A stretch of DNA of 64,000 nt, taken from positions 3,596,001 to 3,660,000 of the forward strand of contig NZ_CP109027.1 in NCBI RefSeq assembly GCF_036226885.1, written 5' to 3'. Position 1 is the stretch's first letter. Each line of letters opens with the position of its first letter. A model generated the notes under the pieces. It did no database searches. It worked only from the letters and a program-made list of their open reading frames with translations, and was not told the DNA's origin. Positions 43,945-52,408 of the stretch are shown one piece after another. Both the position numbers and the translations under genes were made by a program. Source of the stretch: Streptomyces sp. NBC_00663. GTDB taxonomy: Bacteria; Actinomycetota; Actinomycetes; Streptomycetales; Streptomycetaceae.

Positions 43945-45491
43945 GAGAACCGCAAGGGGGGGTCCGCGGCTGGGCCGCGGCTCGCAAGGGACATCTGTCG
44001 CGGCTGCGTTTCACCAGTCTGCGGCTCCGGCTCGTCGTCGTCTTCGGTCTCGTCGCGCTCACCGCCGCCGTGTCCGCGTCCGGCATCGCGTACTGGCTCA
44101 ACCGCGAGGCCGTCCTCACCCGCACCCAGGACGCGGTGCTGCGGGACTTCCAGCAGGAGATGCAGAACCGCGCGGGCCTGCTGCGCGCCCGTCCGGAACA
44201 GTACGAACTCCAGCGCACCGCCCGGGAGATGGCGACCAGCAGCCAGCGCTTCAGCGTGCTGCTCGTCGCACAGAACGCGGCAGGCGAGGACGTCTCCGCC
44301 AACTCCGGTGCCCTGAACGGCTTCTCGCTCCAGGACGTGCCCAAGTCGCTGCGTACGGCGGTGGGCGAGGAGCAGAAGGTCGACTCCAACAACAAGTACG
44401 CGTACCACCTCTACTGGCAGCGGGTGGTGGAGGACGGCACCCCGTATCTCGTGGCCGGTACGAAGGTCATCAACGGCGGCACCACCGGGTACATGCTGAA
44501 GTCCCTGGAGCCGGAGGCGAAGGACCTCAACTCGCTGGCCTGGTCGCTCGGTATCGCCACCGGACTCGCGCTGATCGGCTCGGCGCTGCTCGCGCAGGCC
44601 GCCGCCACGACCGTACTGAAGCCGGTGCACCGTCTCGGTGTCGCCGCCCGGCGGCTCGGCGAGGGCAAGCTGGACACCCGGCTCAGGGTCTCCGGGACCG
44701 ATGAACTCGCTGATCTGTCACGGACGTTCAACGACGCGGCCGAGGCGCTGGAGAAACGGGTCGACGACATGGCCGCGCGGGACGACGCGTCCCGGCGGTT
44801 CGTGGCGGACATGAGCCATGAGCTGCGGACGCCGCTCACCGCGATCACCGCCGTGACGGAGATCCTGGAGGAGGAGCTGGAGGCGGAGTCGGGGTCGATG
44901 GACCCGATGATCGAGCCCGCGGTGCGGCTGGTCGTCAGCGAGACGCGACGCCTCAACGACCTCGTCGAGAACCTCATGGAGGTCACCCGCTTCGACGCGG
45001 GCACCGCCCGTCTGGTCCTCGACGACGTCGACGTGGCCGACCAGATCACCGCCTGTATCGACGCCCGGGCCTGGCTGGACGCGGTCGACCTGGACGCCGA
45101 GCGCGGCATCCACGTCCGGCTCGACCCGCGCCGGCTCGACGTCATCCTCGCCAACCTCATCGGCAACGCCCTCAAGCACGGCGGCTCGCCGGTGAAGGTG
45201 TCGGTGCGGATGGCGGACCACGAGGTCGTCATCGAGGTGCGCGACCACGGGCCCGGCATTCCCGAGGACGTCCTGCCGCACGTCTTCGACCGCTTCTACA
45301 AGGCGAGCGCCTCCCGCCCCCGCTCCGAGGGCAGCGGACTCGGCCTCTCCATCGCCCTGGAGAACGCCCACATCCACGGCGGCGAGATCACCGCCGCCAA
45401 CTCCCCCGAGGGCGGCGCGGTGTTCACCCTGCGCCTGCCCAGGGACGCGTCGGAACTGGCGCGGGAGGGCGAGGAGAAGAAGAACTCATGA
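43941..45491 (+). CDS. afsQ2: Two-component sensor kinase AfsQ2
   Basis: 516 residues, GTG overlapping the afsQ1 stop by 4 bp. Two membrane helices (residues about 28-47 and 185-210) enclose an extracellular sensor domain of about 140 residues; then HAMP (ARRLGEGKLDTRLRVSGTDELADL), HisKA with phosphorylated His in VADMSHELRTPLTAI, and HATPase with IGNALKHGG, VRDHGPGIP and GSGLGLSIALENAH. The stimulus is not known from sequence. Its stop overlaps the following lipoprotein gene (ATGA), so the three are one operon. Confidence 0.95.
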   Translation: MREPQGGVRGWAAARKGHLSRLRFTSLRLRLVVVFGLVALTAAVSASGIAYWLNREAVLTRTQDAVLRDFQQEMQNRAGLLRARPEQYELQRTAREMATSSQRFSVLLVAQNAAGEDVSANSGALNGFSLQDVPKSLRTAVGEEQKVDSNNKYAYHLYWQRVVEDGTPYLVAGTKVINGGTTGYMLKSLEPEAKDLNSLAWSLGIATGLALIGSALLAQAAATTVLKPVHRLGVAARRLGEGKLDTRLRVSGTDELADLSRTFNDAAEALEKRVDDMAARDDASRRFVADMSHELRTPLTAITAVTEILEEELEAESGSMDPMIEPAVRLVVSETRRLNDLVENLMEVTRFDAGTARLVLDDVDVADQITACIDARAWLDAVDLDAERGIHVRLDPRRLDVILANLIGNALKHGGSPVKVSVRMADHEVVIEVRDHGPGIPEDVLPHVFDRFYKASASRPRSEGSGLGLSIALENAHIHGGEITAANSPEGGAVFTLRLPRDASELAREGEEKKNS

Positions 45492-46090
45492 GCGTACGAC
45501 GACTCCTCGCGCTGCCGGTGCTGGCCGCGCTGCTCACCGGGTGCGGCATCCGGGCCACCGAGGTGCCGACGGACTTCGGCCCGGCCCCGTCCCGGGTGGC
45601 CTGTTCCGCCTCCTCGCCGGACATCTCGACACAGTCCTCGCGCGGGCTGCCCGTGCAGGTGTTCCTGCTGTGCGGTTCGTCGCTGGTGGCCGTCGACCGG
45701 ACGGTGAGCGTCGAGGACGGTACGCCGGACTCGCGGCGCCGGGTCCAGGTCGCGCAGGAGCTGCTCAACCAGCTCGCGGCGGCGCCCTCGACCGCCGAGC
45801 GGGAGGCCGGGTACACCACCACGGTCCGCGACGGCATGACGGTGAGCGGGCCGCGCCCCGACGACCCCGAGGACACCCTGAGGCTCAGCTTCCCGCCGGA
45901 CGCGCTCATGGATTCCGCCCTCGCCCAGATCGTCTGCACGTTCTCCGACTCGGCGGCGGCCGAGGGCGACGGCTCGGTCATCCTCGGCGGCCCGGACAAG
46001 GCCCCGCTGCGCGGCTACGAGTGCACGGACGACGTCCGTGCCGACCCCAACCACGAGAAGCCCCCGTCGTCGGAGGTCACGGGCGGCTGA
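45488..46090 (+). CDS. Lipoprotein of the afsQ operon (GerMN-like)
   Basis: 200 residues, ATG within the ATGA overlap with afsQ2. Lipobox LTGC at residues 16-19. The body VQVFLLCGSSLVAVDRTVSVED, then RRVQVAQELLNQLAAAPSTAEREAGYTT, follows the pattern of GerMN domains, which occur in envelope lipoproteins beside sensor kinases (as LpqB beside MtrB). I infer that it modulates AfsQ2 at the cell surface. It has four cysteines besides the lipid-bearing one. Confidence 0.85.
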   Translation: MSVRRLLALPVLAALLTGCGIRATEVPTDFGPAPSRVACSASSPDISTQSSRGLPVQVFLLCGSSLVAVDRTVSVEDGTPDSRRRVQVAQELLNQLAAAPSTAEREAGYTTTVRDGMTVSGPRPDDPEDTLRLSFPPDALMDSALAQIVCTFSDSAAAEGDGSVILGGPDKAPLRGYECTDDVRADPNHEKPPSSEVTGG

Positions 46091-46194
46091 CGGCAGGGCG
46101 AGCGGCGGCCGGTGTACCCCTGTGGCGCACGCCTCACCCAGGCGCATCGGGGTGTTCCGGAACCGATCGCGCCGAGCCCGGCGTCTAGGGGGGC

Positions 46195-46731
46195 GTGCAG
46201 CGTCAAGGCTTCATCGGCGGCAACGCCGCGATCCGTGTCCGTGCGGCAGGAGGCGTCCTCCTCGCCGCACACCTCGCGTTCGTCGCCTGGTTCACGCTGC
46301 GTCCGCTGGACGTGCCCTGGGTGATGCCGCCCAATGTGACGCCGTTCGCGGGGATCCGGGCCGACCTGGCGCTGGGGTGGCCCGAGGCGGCCCGCCGGAT
46401 CACCGAGGGGCTGGCACTGCTGGCCCCGCTCGGTGTCCTGCTCCCGACGGTCCACGGCAGGCTGTGGACCTCGACGCTGGGCTCCCTGATCCGTACTGCT
46501 CTCGCGGGCGCCCTGGTCTCCCTGGGCATCCTGCTGCTCCAGACCGGCGTGCCCGGCCGGGTCCCGGACGTGGACTCCCTGCTGCTGAACACGGCCGGCG
46601 TCGTCCTCGCCCACGTCGCCGTCGTGCCCGTGTCCCGCTCCTGGCTGCGCCGCGCTCGGGCCGCCGTCCCCCAGGAGGAAGCGGCTCAGGGTCGGACCCC
46701 GACGTTTCCCAGGGTCGGGATCGCACCGTAG
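46195..46731 (+). CDS. VanZ-family membrane protein
   Basis: 178 residues, GTG start. Helices at about 19-38, 69-88, 98-120 and 128-150. The motifs FTLRPLDVPWVMPPNVTPFAG and the later QTGVPGRVPDVDSLLLNTAGVVLAHV follow the VanZ pattern (N..PF near the N-terminus, R..D..D...N..G near the end). VanZ homologs give teicoplanin tolerance in other bacteria; here the role is open. It lies 104 bp after the afsQ operon in the same direction. Confidence 0.82.
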   Translation: MQRQGFIGGNAAIRVRAAGGVLLAAHLAFVAWFTLRPLDVPWVMPPNVTPFAGIRADLALGWPEAARRITEGLALLAPLGVLLPTVHGRLWTSTLGSLIRTALAGALVSLGILLLQTGVPGRVPDVDSLLLNTAGVVLAHVAVVPVSRSWLRRARAAVPQEEAAQGRTPTFPRVGIAP

Positions 46732-46835
46732 AGCGACGCTTTGCCCCCTTCGTCTCCGTAGCGTTGATGGCAGATGAGGCGACCGGAGAGACCGGACGAG
46801 AAGCCTCGGACCCGACGCTCACGAAGGAGCAGCTG

Positions 46836-47045
46836 ATGAACCGCCTCGCCCGCCCCACCCACGGCCGCATGATCGGCGGAGTGTGCGCCGCGCTGGCTCG
46901 GCGCTTCGGCACCTCGGCGACCACGATGCGGGTGATCTTCCTGCTCTCGTGCCTGCTGCCCGGCCCGCAGTTCCTGCTCTACATAGCCCTGTGGATCCTG
47001 TTCCCGTCCGAGGGCAAGGCCGACCGGACGCAGGCCGCCTGGTAA
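46836..47045 (+). CDS. Small PspC-domain membrane protein
   Basis: 69 residues from ATG 46836, preceded by AAGGAG six bases away; an ATG at 46767 would give 92. The domain matches PspC: RPTHGRMIGGVCAALARRFGTSATTMRVIFLLSCLLPGPQFLLYIALWILFP, one or two membrane segments. PspC proteins respond to membrane stress by binding partners in the psp system. It lies between the VanZ gene and a strong terminator. Confidence 0.88.
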   Translation: MNRLARPTHGRMIGGVCAALARRFGTSATTMRVIFLLSCLLPGPQFLLYIALWILFPSEGKADRTQAAW

Positions 47046-47062
47046 CCACCCCCGCACACAGA

Positions 47063-47110
47063 CGCCGGTGGGGCGCACCCCTGGAAGCAACGGGGTGCGC
47101 CCCACCGGCG
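47063..47110. terminator. Strong bidirectional terminator
   Basis: A perfect 19-bp stem: CGCCGGTGGGGCGCACCCC and GGGGTGCGCCCCACCGGCG with a 10-base loop, 17 bp past the PspC stop and 20 bp before the end of the convergent secreted protein gene. Confidence 0.9.
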
Positions 47111-47130
47111 CGTGCGAGGAGCAAGGGGGT

Positions 47131-47490
47131 TCAGCCGAGCGGCAGGCCGTTCAGGCCGGTGCCGCTGCCGCCGGGCAGAACCTTGCCGACCGGCAGACCG
47201 CCGAGCAGGCCCGCGACCGGCGCGGTCGGACCGTCGGCGAGCACCTTCTGGGCGGCCGGCTGCACGGCGGACAGACCCGCGGCAACGGCCGGCTGAGCCT
47301 GCGACAGGGCCTCACCGGCACCGGGCAGCGCCTGGGAGACGTTCTCCGCCGGGAGCGTCTTGGTGACGGTGTCCAGGGCCTGGGAGGCGTCCGGGACGGC
47401 CGGGGCGGCGCTGGCGGCACCCGCACCGGCGGCGGCGAAGGCGGCACCGAGGGCGGCGACACCGAGGGTCTTGGCAGCAGACTGCTTCAT
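47131..47490 (-). CDS. Small secreted Ala/Pro/Gly-rich protein
   Basis: 119 residues from ATG 47490, GAGGAC upstream; the open frame to 47685 is not used. Signal peptide (residues 1-31, ending ASAAPAV). Mature protein of about 88 residues without Cys: SQALDTVTKTLPAENVSQALPGAGEALSQAQPAVAAG, then VAGLLGGLPVGKVLPGG. The heptad-like Ala/Gln/Leu part may be helical. It shares style with the secreted protein at 40595 but not clear sequence identity. Function unknown; extracellular or wall-associated. Confidence 0.75.
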   Translation of the reverse strand: MKQSAAKTLGVAALGAAFAAAGAGAASAAPAVPDASQALDTVTKTLPAENVSQALPGAGEALSQAQPAVAAGLSAVQPAAQKVLADGPTAPVAGLLGGLPVGKVLPGGSGTGLNGLPLG

Positions 47491-47630
47491 GAAATTGCGT
47501 CCTCGAAATGGGATGACGGGGGTGTGAGCGGTCCACGACCGTAAACATGCCGGGCCACCCGCCGCAAACATCGAAATGCGGACGGATTGTGAATACCCGT
47601 CCGCATTCTGATGCGCGCAATATCCCCCGA

Positions 47631-48794
47631 TCAGCCCTCTTCCCCTACAGAACCGCTGGTGGAAGCGGTCTGCTGGAACAGCCATTCGGACTTCAGCTCG
47701 GCATATCCGGGCTTGATGACGTCATTGATCATCGCCAGTCGTTCATCGAAAGGAATGAACGCTGATTTCATCGCATTGACGGAGAACCACTGCATGTCGT
47801 CGAGCGTGTAGCCGAACGCCCCGACCAGGTGCTCGAATTCCCGGCTCATGCTGGTGCCGGACATCAGCCGGTTGTCGGTGTTCACAGTGGCCCGGAAGTG
47901 CAGCCGCCGCAGCAGCCCGATGGGATGCTCGGCATAGGAGGCGGCGGCCCCGGTCTGGAGGTTGGAGCTCGGGCACAGCTCCAGCGGGATCCGCTTGTCG
48001 CGGACGTACGAGGCGAGCCGGCCGAGCTTCACACTCCCGTCGTCCCGCACCTCGATGTCGTCGATGATCCGCACCCCGTGCCCGAGCCGGTCGGCGCCGC
48101 ACCACTGGAGCGCCTGCCAGATCGACGGCAGCCCGAAAGCCTCGCCGGCGTGGATGGTGAAGTGGTTGTTCTCCCGCTTGAGGTACTCGAAGGCGTCGAG
48201 GTGCCGGGTGGGCGGGAACCCGGCCTCGGCGCCCGCGATGTCGAAGCCGACGACGCCCAAGTCGCGGTAGCGGTTGGCGAGTTCGGCGATCTCCAGAGCG
48301 CGGGCGGCGTGCCGCATGGCGGTCAGGAGGGCGCCGACGCGGATGCGGTACCCGTCCTCCCGGGCCCGCCGCTCGCCTTCCCGGAAGCCCTCGTTGACCG
48401 CCTCGACGACCTCTTCGAGGGTCAGCCCCTTCTCCAGGTGCTGCTCGGGCGCGTACCGCACCTCGGCGTAGACGACACCGTCCGCGGCGAGGTCCTCGGC
48501 GCACTCGGCGGCGACCCGCACCAGCGCGTCCCGGGTCTGCATCACACCGACGGTGTGCGAGAAGGTCTCCAAGTACCGTTCCAGTGAACCGGAGTCGGCG
48601 GCCTCACGGAACCAGATGCCGAGCTTGTCGGCGTCGTGCTCGGGGAGCCCGCCGTACCCGGTCTCCCGGGCGAGCTCGACGATCGTGCCGGGACGCAGCC
48701 CGCCGTCGAGGTGATCGTGCAGCAGAACCTTGGGTGCCCGGCGGATCTGGTCCGAGCTCGGGGTCTTCCCCATCCGGTCAGTCTGGCTCGTCAT
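47631..48794 (-). CDS. add: Adenosine deaminase
   Basis: 387 residues, ATG 48794. Metal and catalytic motifs in order: HDHLDG (zinc His pair), [15 protein letters not shown] (TIHAGEAFG, zinc His and catalytic Glu), [19 protein letters not shown] and [11 protein letters not shown] (Asp zinc ligand). It converts (deoxy)adenosine to (deoxy)inosine, the substrate of the purine nucleoside phosphorylase at 30.7 kb. The palindrome CTACGCGCGTAG sits 16 bp upstream. Confidence 0.96.
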   Translation of the reverse strand: MTSQTDRMGKTPSSDQIRRAPKVLLHDHLDGGLRPGTIVELARETGYGGLPEHDADKLGIWFREAADSGSLERYLETFSHTVGVMQTRDALVRVAAECAEDLAADGVVYAEVRYAPEQHLEKGLTLEEVVEAVNEGFREGERRAREDGYRIRVGALLTAMRHAARALEIAELANRYRDLGVVGFDIAGAEAGFPPTRHLDAFEYLKRENNHFTIHAGEAFGLPSIWQALQWCGADRLGHGVRIIDDIEVRDDGSVKLGRLASYVRDKRIPLELCPSSNLQTGAAASYAEHPIGLLRRLHFRATVNTDNRLMSGTSMSREFEHLVGAFGYTLDDMQWFSVNAMKSAFIPFDERLAMINDVIKPGYAELKSEWLFQQTASTSGSVGEEG

Positions 48795-48810
48795 TTCCGC
48801 ACTCTAACTC

Positions 48811-48822
48811 CTACGCGCGTAG
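48811..48822. promoter_or_regulatory. CTACGCGCGTAG operator candidate, add
   Basis: Exact palindrome 16 bp upstream of the add ATG on the minus strand; also 86 bp from the divergent hydrolase gene. Confidence 0.75.
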
Positions 48823-48907
48823 ATCGCGCGATGTACAACACCGCTGATATGTAACGGTGACCGCCCCGACAGGTGGCGTACACCCTTGCTTCTGACACTG
48901 TTCTGTC

Positions 48908-49669
48908 ATGGCACAGCATTCGACGCCGGTTCGCGCGGCCCGGCTGGGGCGGGCACCGGGTCCGGAACCGACGGCGGTGAGCGGGGTGGTGCTGCTGCTC
49001 CCCGGCGGCGAGGAGACCTCCGAACGCAGACCCTCCCCCATGCTGGCGAACGCCTCCGTCCGCGCCCTCGGCCGCCGGCTGACCCGCGCGGGCCGCGAGG
49101 ACGGTCTGGCCACGCATGTCGTCCACTACCGCTTCCGCGGCTGGAACGGCTCGGAGGCCCATCTGGCGCAGGACGCGGCCTGGGCCGCGGACGAGGTCGT
49201 ACGACGCTACGGCGATGTCTCCGTGTGCCTCGCCGGGGTCGGCATGGGCGGGCGGGCGGCGATCCACGCGGGCGGCCATGAAGCCGTCAACTCAGTGGTG
49301 GCGCTGGCTCCTTGGCTGCCGGAGGAGGATGTGGCCGCGTCCCTTGAACCGGTGAAGCAGCTCGTGGGGCGGCGGGTGCTGGTCGTGCACGGCACGCATG
49401 ACGAACGTACGGACCCGGAGTTGTCGTTCCGCCTCGCGGCGCGGGCGAAGAAGGCGAACCGGGATGTGTGCCGGTTCGAAGTGCACGCCGATGGGCACGG
49501 GTTGCGGCAGTACCGGGACGAAGTGCTGGCGCTGGCCGAGGATTTCGTGATGGGGGCGCTGTTCGGGAGGCCGTTGTCGCGTCCCGTTGAGGATGCGTTG
49601 GCCGCTCCGCCGCCGTTGGGGTTGCGGATGCCGTTGGCTTCTGGGTTCGGGCGGTCTTTGCGGCGGTAG
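48908..49669 (+). CDS. Alpha/beta hydrolase-fold protein lacking the nucleophile
   Basis: 253 residues, ATG start. The fold is that of dienelactone hydrolase-like proteins: SGVVLLLPGGEET strand, VHYRFRGWNG, the nucleophile elbow and C-terminal acid and base (VVHGTHDERTDP, VHADGHGLRQY). In the elbow the sequence reads CLAGVGMGGRAA, with Gly where the catalytic Ser of GxSxG should be, while the Asp and His remain. So it is probably not an ordinary esterase; a binding or non-classical role is likelier. Divergent from add. Confidence 0.85.
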   Translation: MAQHSTPVRAARLGRAPGPEPTAVSGVVLLLPGGEETSERRPSPMLANASVRALGRRLTRAGREDGLATHVVHYRFRGWNGSEAHLAQDAAWAADEVVRRYGDVSVCLAGVGMGGRAAIHAGGHEAVNSVVALAPWLPEEDVAASLEPVKQLVGRRVLVVHGTHDERTDPELSFRLAARAKKANRDVCRFEVHADGHGLRQYRDEVLALAEDFVMGALFGRPLSRPVEDALAAPPPLGLRMPLASGFGRSLRR

Positions 49670-49699
49670 GTGCGAGCCGGTTCAGGTTGTGTTCGGGGT

Positions 49700-49741
49700 G
49701 CGGGTACGTGGGGGCTGGTCGCGCAGTTCCCCGCGCCCCTA
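49700..49741 (-). repeat. Dispersed intergenic repeat, type A (copy 5)
   Basis: Minus-strand GGGGCGCGGGGAACTGCGCG then ACCAGCCCCCACGTACCCG, nearly identical to copy 1. It fills the 69-bp gap between the hydrolase gene and the convergent LysR gene and covers the last bases of the latter. Confidence 0.85.
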
Positions 49742-50644
49742 GGTGGGTAGCAGATTCCCCCTTCTTGAGAGCAGGAACTTCTTGAAGGCGGCTACTGGGG
49801 GCGTGTCCGGGTGGCCGTCCAGCCATGCCACGCCGATTTCCCGTGCCGCCCTCGGAGCCGTGACCGTCAGTTCCGCCACCCCCGGGCGGGCCACCGCCGG
49901 CGGCGGGAGTAGCGCCACTCCCAGGCCCGCCGCCACCAGGCCCCTCAGCGTTTCCGCTTCCTCCCCCTCGAAGGCGACCCTTGGGCGGAAGCCCGCCTCC
50001 TTGCAGAGGTCGTCGGTGATTCTGCGGAGGCCATAGCCCGGCTCCAGGGTGACGAAGGTTTCGTCGGCGGCCTCGGCCAGGCGGACCCGCTTGCGCGAGG
50101 CCAGGGGGTGGTCGGCGGGCACCACCAGGCGGAGTTTCTGCTCGTCGAGGCGGCGGGCGACGAGGTCCGGGGCGTCGGGGACCGGGGAGGTGAGGCAGAG
50201 GTCCAGCTCGCCGGCCCTGAGCCGTTCGATCATCGCCTCGCCGTAGTTCTGGACGAGGCTGAAGCGGACGCGGGGGTGGTCGGCGCGGAAGGCGCGGATC
50301 AGGCCGGGGACCGTCTCCGAACCCATGGTGTGCAGGAAGCCGAAGGCGACCTTGCCGGTGGCCGGGTCCGCGTCGGCGCGGACCTCCTCGGCGGCGCGGT
50401 CGATCTCGGCGAGGGCGCGTTCGACGTGCTGGAGGAAGGCGCGGCCGGACGGGGTGAGGGAGACCGTGCGGCCGATGCGGGCGAACAGGTCGACGCCCAG
50501 GTCCTGTTCGAGGCGGACCATCGCGCGCGAGAGCGTGGACTGGGGGACGTTCATCTCCTGGGCGGCCCGGGTGACGTGCTCGGTGCGGGCGACCCCGGCG
50601 AAGTAGGCGAGCCGCGGGGCCAGCAGCAGCGACATCTCGGTCAT
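49739..50644 (-). CDS. LysR-family regulator
   Basis: 301 residues from ATG 50644 (MTEMSLLLAPRL); far longer open frames exist to 52168 and are not credible. HTH at residues 3-62: LAYFAGVARTEHVTRAAQEMNVPQSTLSRAMVRLEQDLGVDLFARIGRTVSLTPSG. The substrate domain continues with KVAFGFLHTMGSETVPGLIRAFRADHP. It resembles the regulators that sit next to MFS exporters of the YbcL/YnfM type. It is divergent from the MFS gene at 50765 with symmetrical sequences between, so it likely controls that gene in response to the exporter substrate. Confidence 0.92.
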   Translation of the reverse strand: MTEMSLLLAPRLAYFAGVARTEHVTRAAQEMNVPQSTLSRAMVRLEQDLGVDLFARIGRTVSLTPSGRAFLQHVERALAEIDRAAEEVRADADPATGKVAFGFLHTMGSETVPGLIRAFRADHPRVRFSLVQNYGEAMIERLRAGELDLCLTSPVPDAPDLVARRLDEQKLRLVVPADHPLASRKRVRLAEAADETFVTLEPGYGLRRITDDLCKEAGFRPRVAFEGEEAETLRGLVAAGLGVALLPPPAVARPGVAELTVTAPRAAREIGVAWLDGHPDTPPVAAFKKFLLSRRGNLLPT

Positions 50645-50652
50645 GTCTTCTG

Positions 50653-50670
50653 TGTCACCGGACGGTGACA
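50653..50670. promoter_or_regulatory. Palindrome in the LysR-MFS intergenic region
   Basis: TGTCACCGGACGGTGACA, 8-bp arms around GA, 8 bp upstream of the LysR start. A second pair, TTGATGC at 50690 and GCATCAA ending 50740, lies nearer the MFS gene. Both are candidates for autoregulation and activation sites. Confidence 0.5.
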
Positions 50671-50764
50671 GACGGGGCTGTGAGCTGGGTTGATGCACCA
50701 TGGGAACGATTATGGCGAGTTCATGCATTGGACGCATCAACGCAGGTGGTCGTAGCTTCGAGTC

Positions 50765-52033
50765 ATGCCTGCCAGTACCGAGGCGTCCACCACCCGCGTG
50801 GGCGCCGACCCCGTCGTTCCTGTCGTCGACTCCCGTATGTCCCCGGGCGGCCCCGGCTACCGCCGGATGAGCTTCGCCCTCTTCCTCGCCGGTGTCGCGA
50901 CCTTCGCCCTCCTCTACTCCACGCAGGCCCTGCTGCCGCTGATCTCCGACGAGTTCGGGGTGGCGGCGAGCGACGCCAGCTGGACGGTGGCGGCGGCCAC
51001 GGGCGGGCTCGCGCTCTTCGTCCTCCCGATGAGTGCCCTGTCCGAGCGGTTCGGACGGCGTACGGTCATGACGGCCTCGCTGGCGGTGGCGGTGACGGTC
51101 GGTCTGCTGGTCCCTCTCGCGCCCTCGCTGCCGGCGCTGGTCGTGCTGCGAGCCGTACAGGGCGCGGCGCTGGCCGGGCTGCCCGCCTCCGCGACCGCCT
51201 ACCTGGCGGAGGAGGTCCGGCCCAAGGCGCTGATCACGGCCATCGGTCTGTTCGTCGCGGGCAACAGTGTCGGCGGGATGAGCGGCCGGGTCATCACCGG
51301 GTGGGTGGCCCAGGAGTGGGGCTGGCGGGTCGCGCTGGGCGTCATCGGGGTGATCGCCGTCGGGTGCGCGGTGGCGTTCCGGCTGCTGCTTCCGGCGCCG
51401 AAGCACTTCGTCGCCGGGTCGCTGCGGCCGGGGGTGCTGCTGGGCACGGTCCGCGGCCACCTCGCGAACCCGCTGCTGCGTCGGCTGTACGCGATCGGCG
51501 CGCTGTTCATGACCGTCTTCGGCGGCGTGTACACGGTGATCGGCTACCAGCTGACGGAGGCGCCGTTCGGGCTTCCGCAGGGTGTCATCGGCTCGATCTT
51601 CCTGATCTACCTGGTGGGCACGGTCTCGGCGTCGACGGCCGGCCGGCTGGTGGGGCGCCTCGGCCGCCGGGGCGCGCTGTACGCGGCGGGCGCGACGACG
51701 ACGGCGGGCCTGGTCCTGTCGCTGGCCGACTCCCTCGTCCTGGTCCTGCTGGGCCTGGTCCTGATCACGGGCGGCTTCTTCGCGGGGCACGCGGTGGCGT
51801 CCTCGGCGGTGAGCAAGACGGCGACGGAGGGCCGCGCCCAGGCGTCGGCGCTCTACCAGTCCGCCTACTACATCGGCTCCAGCGCGGGCAGCACGGTGGG
51901 CGCGCTCGCCTTCCACGCGGGCGGCTGGGCCGGAACGGTGGGCGTCGGTCTGCTGGCGGTCTTCGGCGTGGTCGCGATCACGCTCCTCGGTACGCGTGCG
52001 GCTCGGGTGCAGCAGCGGCTCCTGACGGCCTGA
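50765..52033 (+). CDS. MFS transporter
   Basis: 422 residues, ATG start. Twelve membrane helices; the MFS loop 2-3 motif reads SERFGRRTVM, the helix 5 motif GNSVGGMSGRVITGWVAQEWGW is typical of YnfM-type exporters, and the matching loop 8-9 motif GRLVGRLGRRGAL is present. A cytoplasmic tail of about 30 residues precedes helix 1. Substrate unknown, possibly drugs or arabinose-like sugars. Divergently transcribed from the LysR gene. Confidence 0.92.
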   Translation: MPASTEASTTRVGADPVVPVVDSRMSPGGPGYRRMSFALFLAGVATFALLYSTQALLPLISDEFGVAASDASWTVAAATGGLALFVLPMSALSERFGRRTVMTASLAVAVTVGLLVPLAPSLPALVVLRAVQGAALAGLPASATAYLAEEVRPKALITAIGLFVAGNSVGGMSGRVITGWVAQEWGWRVALGVIGVIAVGCAVAFRLLLPAPKHFVAGSLRPGVLLGTVRGHLANPLLRRLYAIGALFMTVFGGVYTVIGYQLTEAPFGLPQGVIGSIFLIYLVGTVSASTAGRLVGRLGRRGALYAAGATTTAGLVLSLADSLVLVLLGLVLITGGFFAGHAVASSAVSKTATEGRAQASALYQSAYYIGSSAGSTVGALAFHAGGWAGTVGVGLLAVFGVVAITLLGTRAARVQQRLLTA

Positions 52034-52408
52034 GCCGCACGTCCCGCTCCCCCCTGTCTTCCCCCTGGTCGAGGTCGGTCGGCCAGGGGGATGGCTTTTT
52101 CTCGCCCCCGCCGCCCTTACCCGTTCCCATCCCCAGGGGGCGCCGCCCCCTGGACCCCCGCTCCTCAAACGCCGGAGGGGCTGAGAAACCCAGCCCGTCC
52201 GGCGTTTGAGGACGAGGCCCCTTCAGGGCCGAAGCGGGGGTCTGGGGGCGGCAGCCCCCAGGGATGGGAACGGGTAAGGGCGGCGGGGGCGAAAATGCTC
52301 TGAACTGCATGTTCGCCTACTTCGCGCGCCATTGTCAGTGCCCTGCGATAGCTTCCAAGTACTGGGCGCAAAGGCGCGACGCAGAACGGCCACAGGGGTG
52401 GGTGGACG
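52034..52408. other. 375-bp interval between MFS and sigma factor genes
   Basis: Most of it is a large palindrome (52102-52292). The remaining 116 bp up to the sigma factor start must contain its promoter; no ECF-like AAC..CGT motif is obvious to me. Confidence 0.6.
52102..52292. repeat. 191-bp near-palindrome with perfect 32-bp outer arms
   Basis: The first and last 32 bp (52102-52133 and 52261-52292) are exact reverse complements (TCGCCCCCGCCGCCC at the tips). Inside lie imperfect arms with CCCCCTGGACCCCCGC and GCGGGGGTCTGGGGG, a local hairpin GGGGGCGCCGCCCCC, and a central pair CTCAAACGCCGGA / TCCGGCGTTTGAG. TTTTT precedes and AAAA follows, so it could terminate transcription in both directions. 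Parts recur at 31.5 kb. Confidence 0.9.

Noticed and set aside
41804..45500. Part of an antibiotic biosynthesis cluster because of afsQ genes
   Set aside because: AfsQ1/Q2 are pleiotropic regulators in the core chromosome; no biosynthetic genes occur around them.
50645..52168. Extension of the LysR frame across the MFS gene
   Set aside because: HTH begins directly after ATG 50644; the rest is antisense to a clear transporter.
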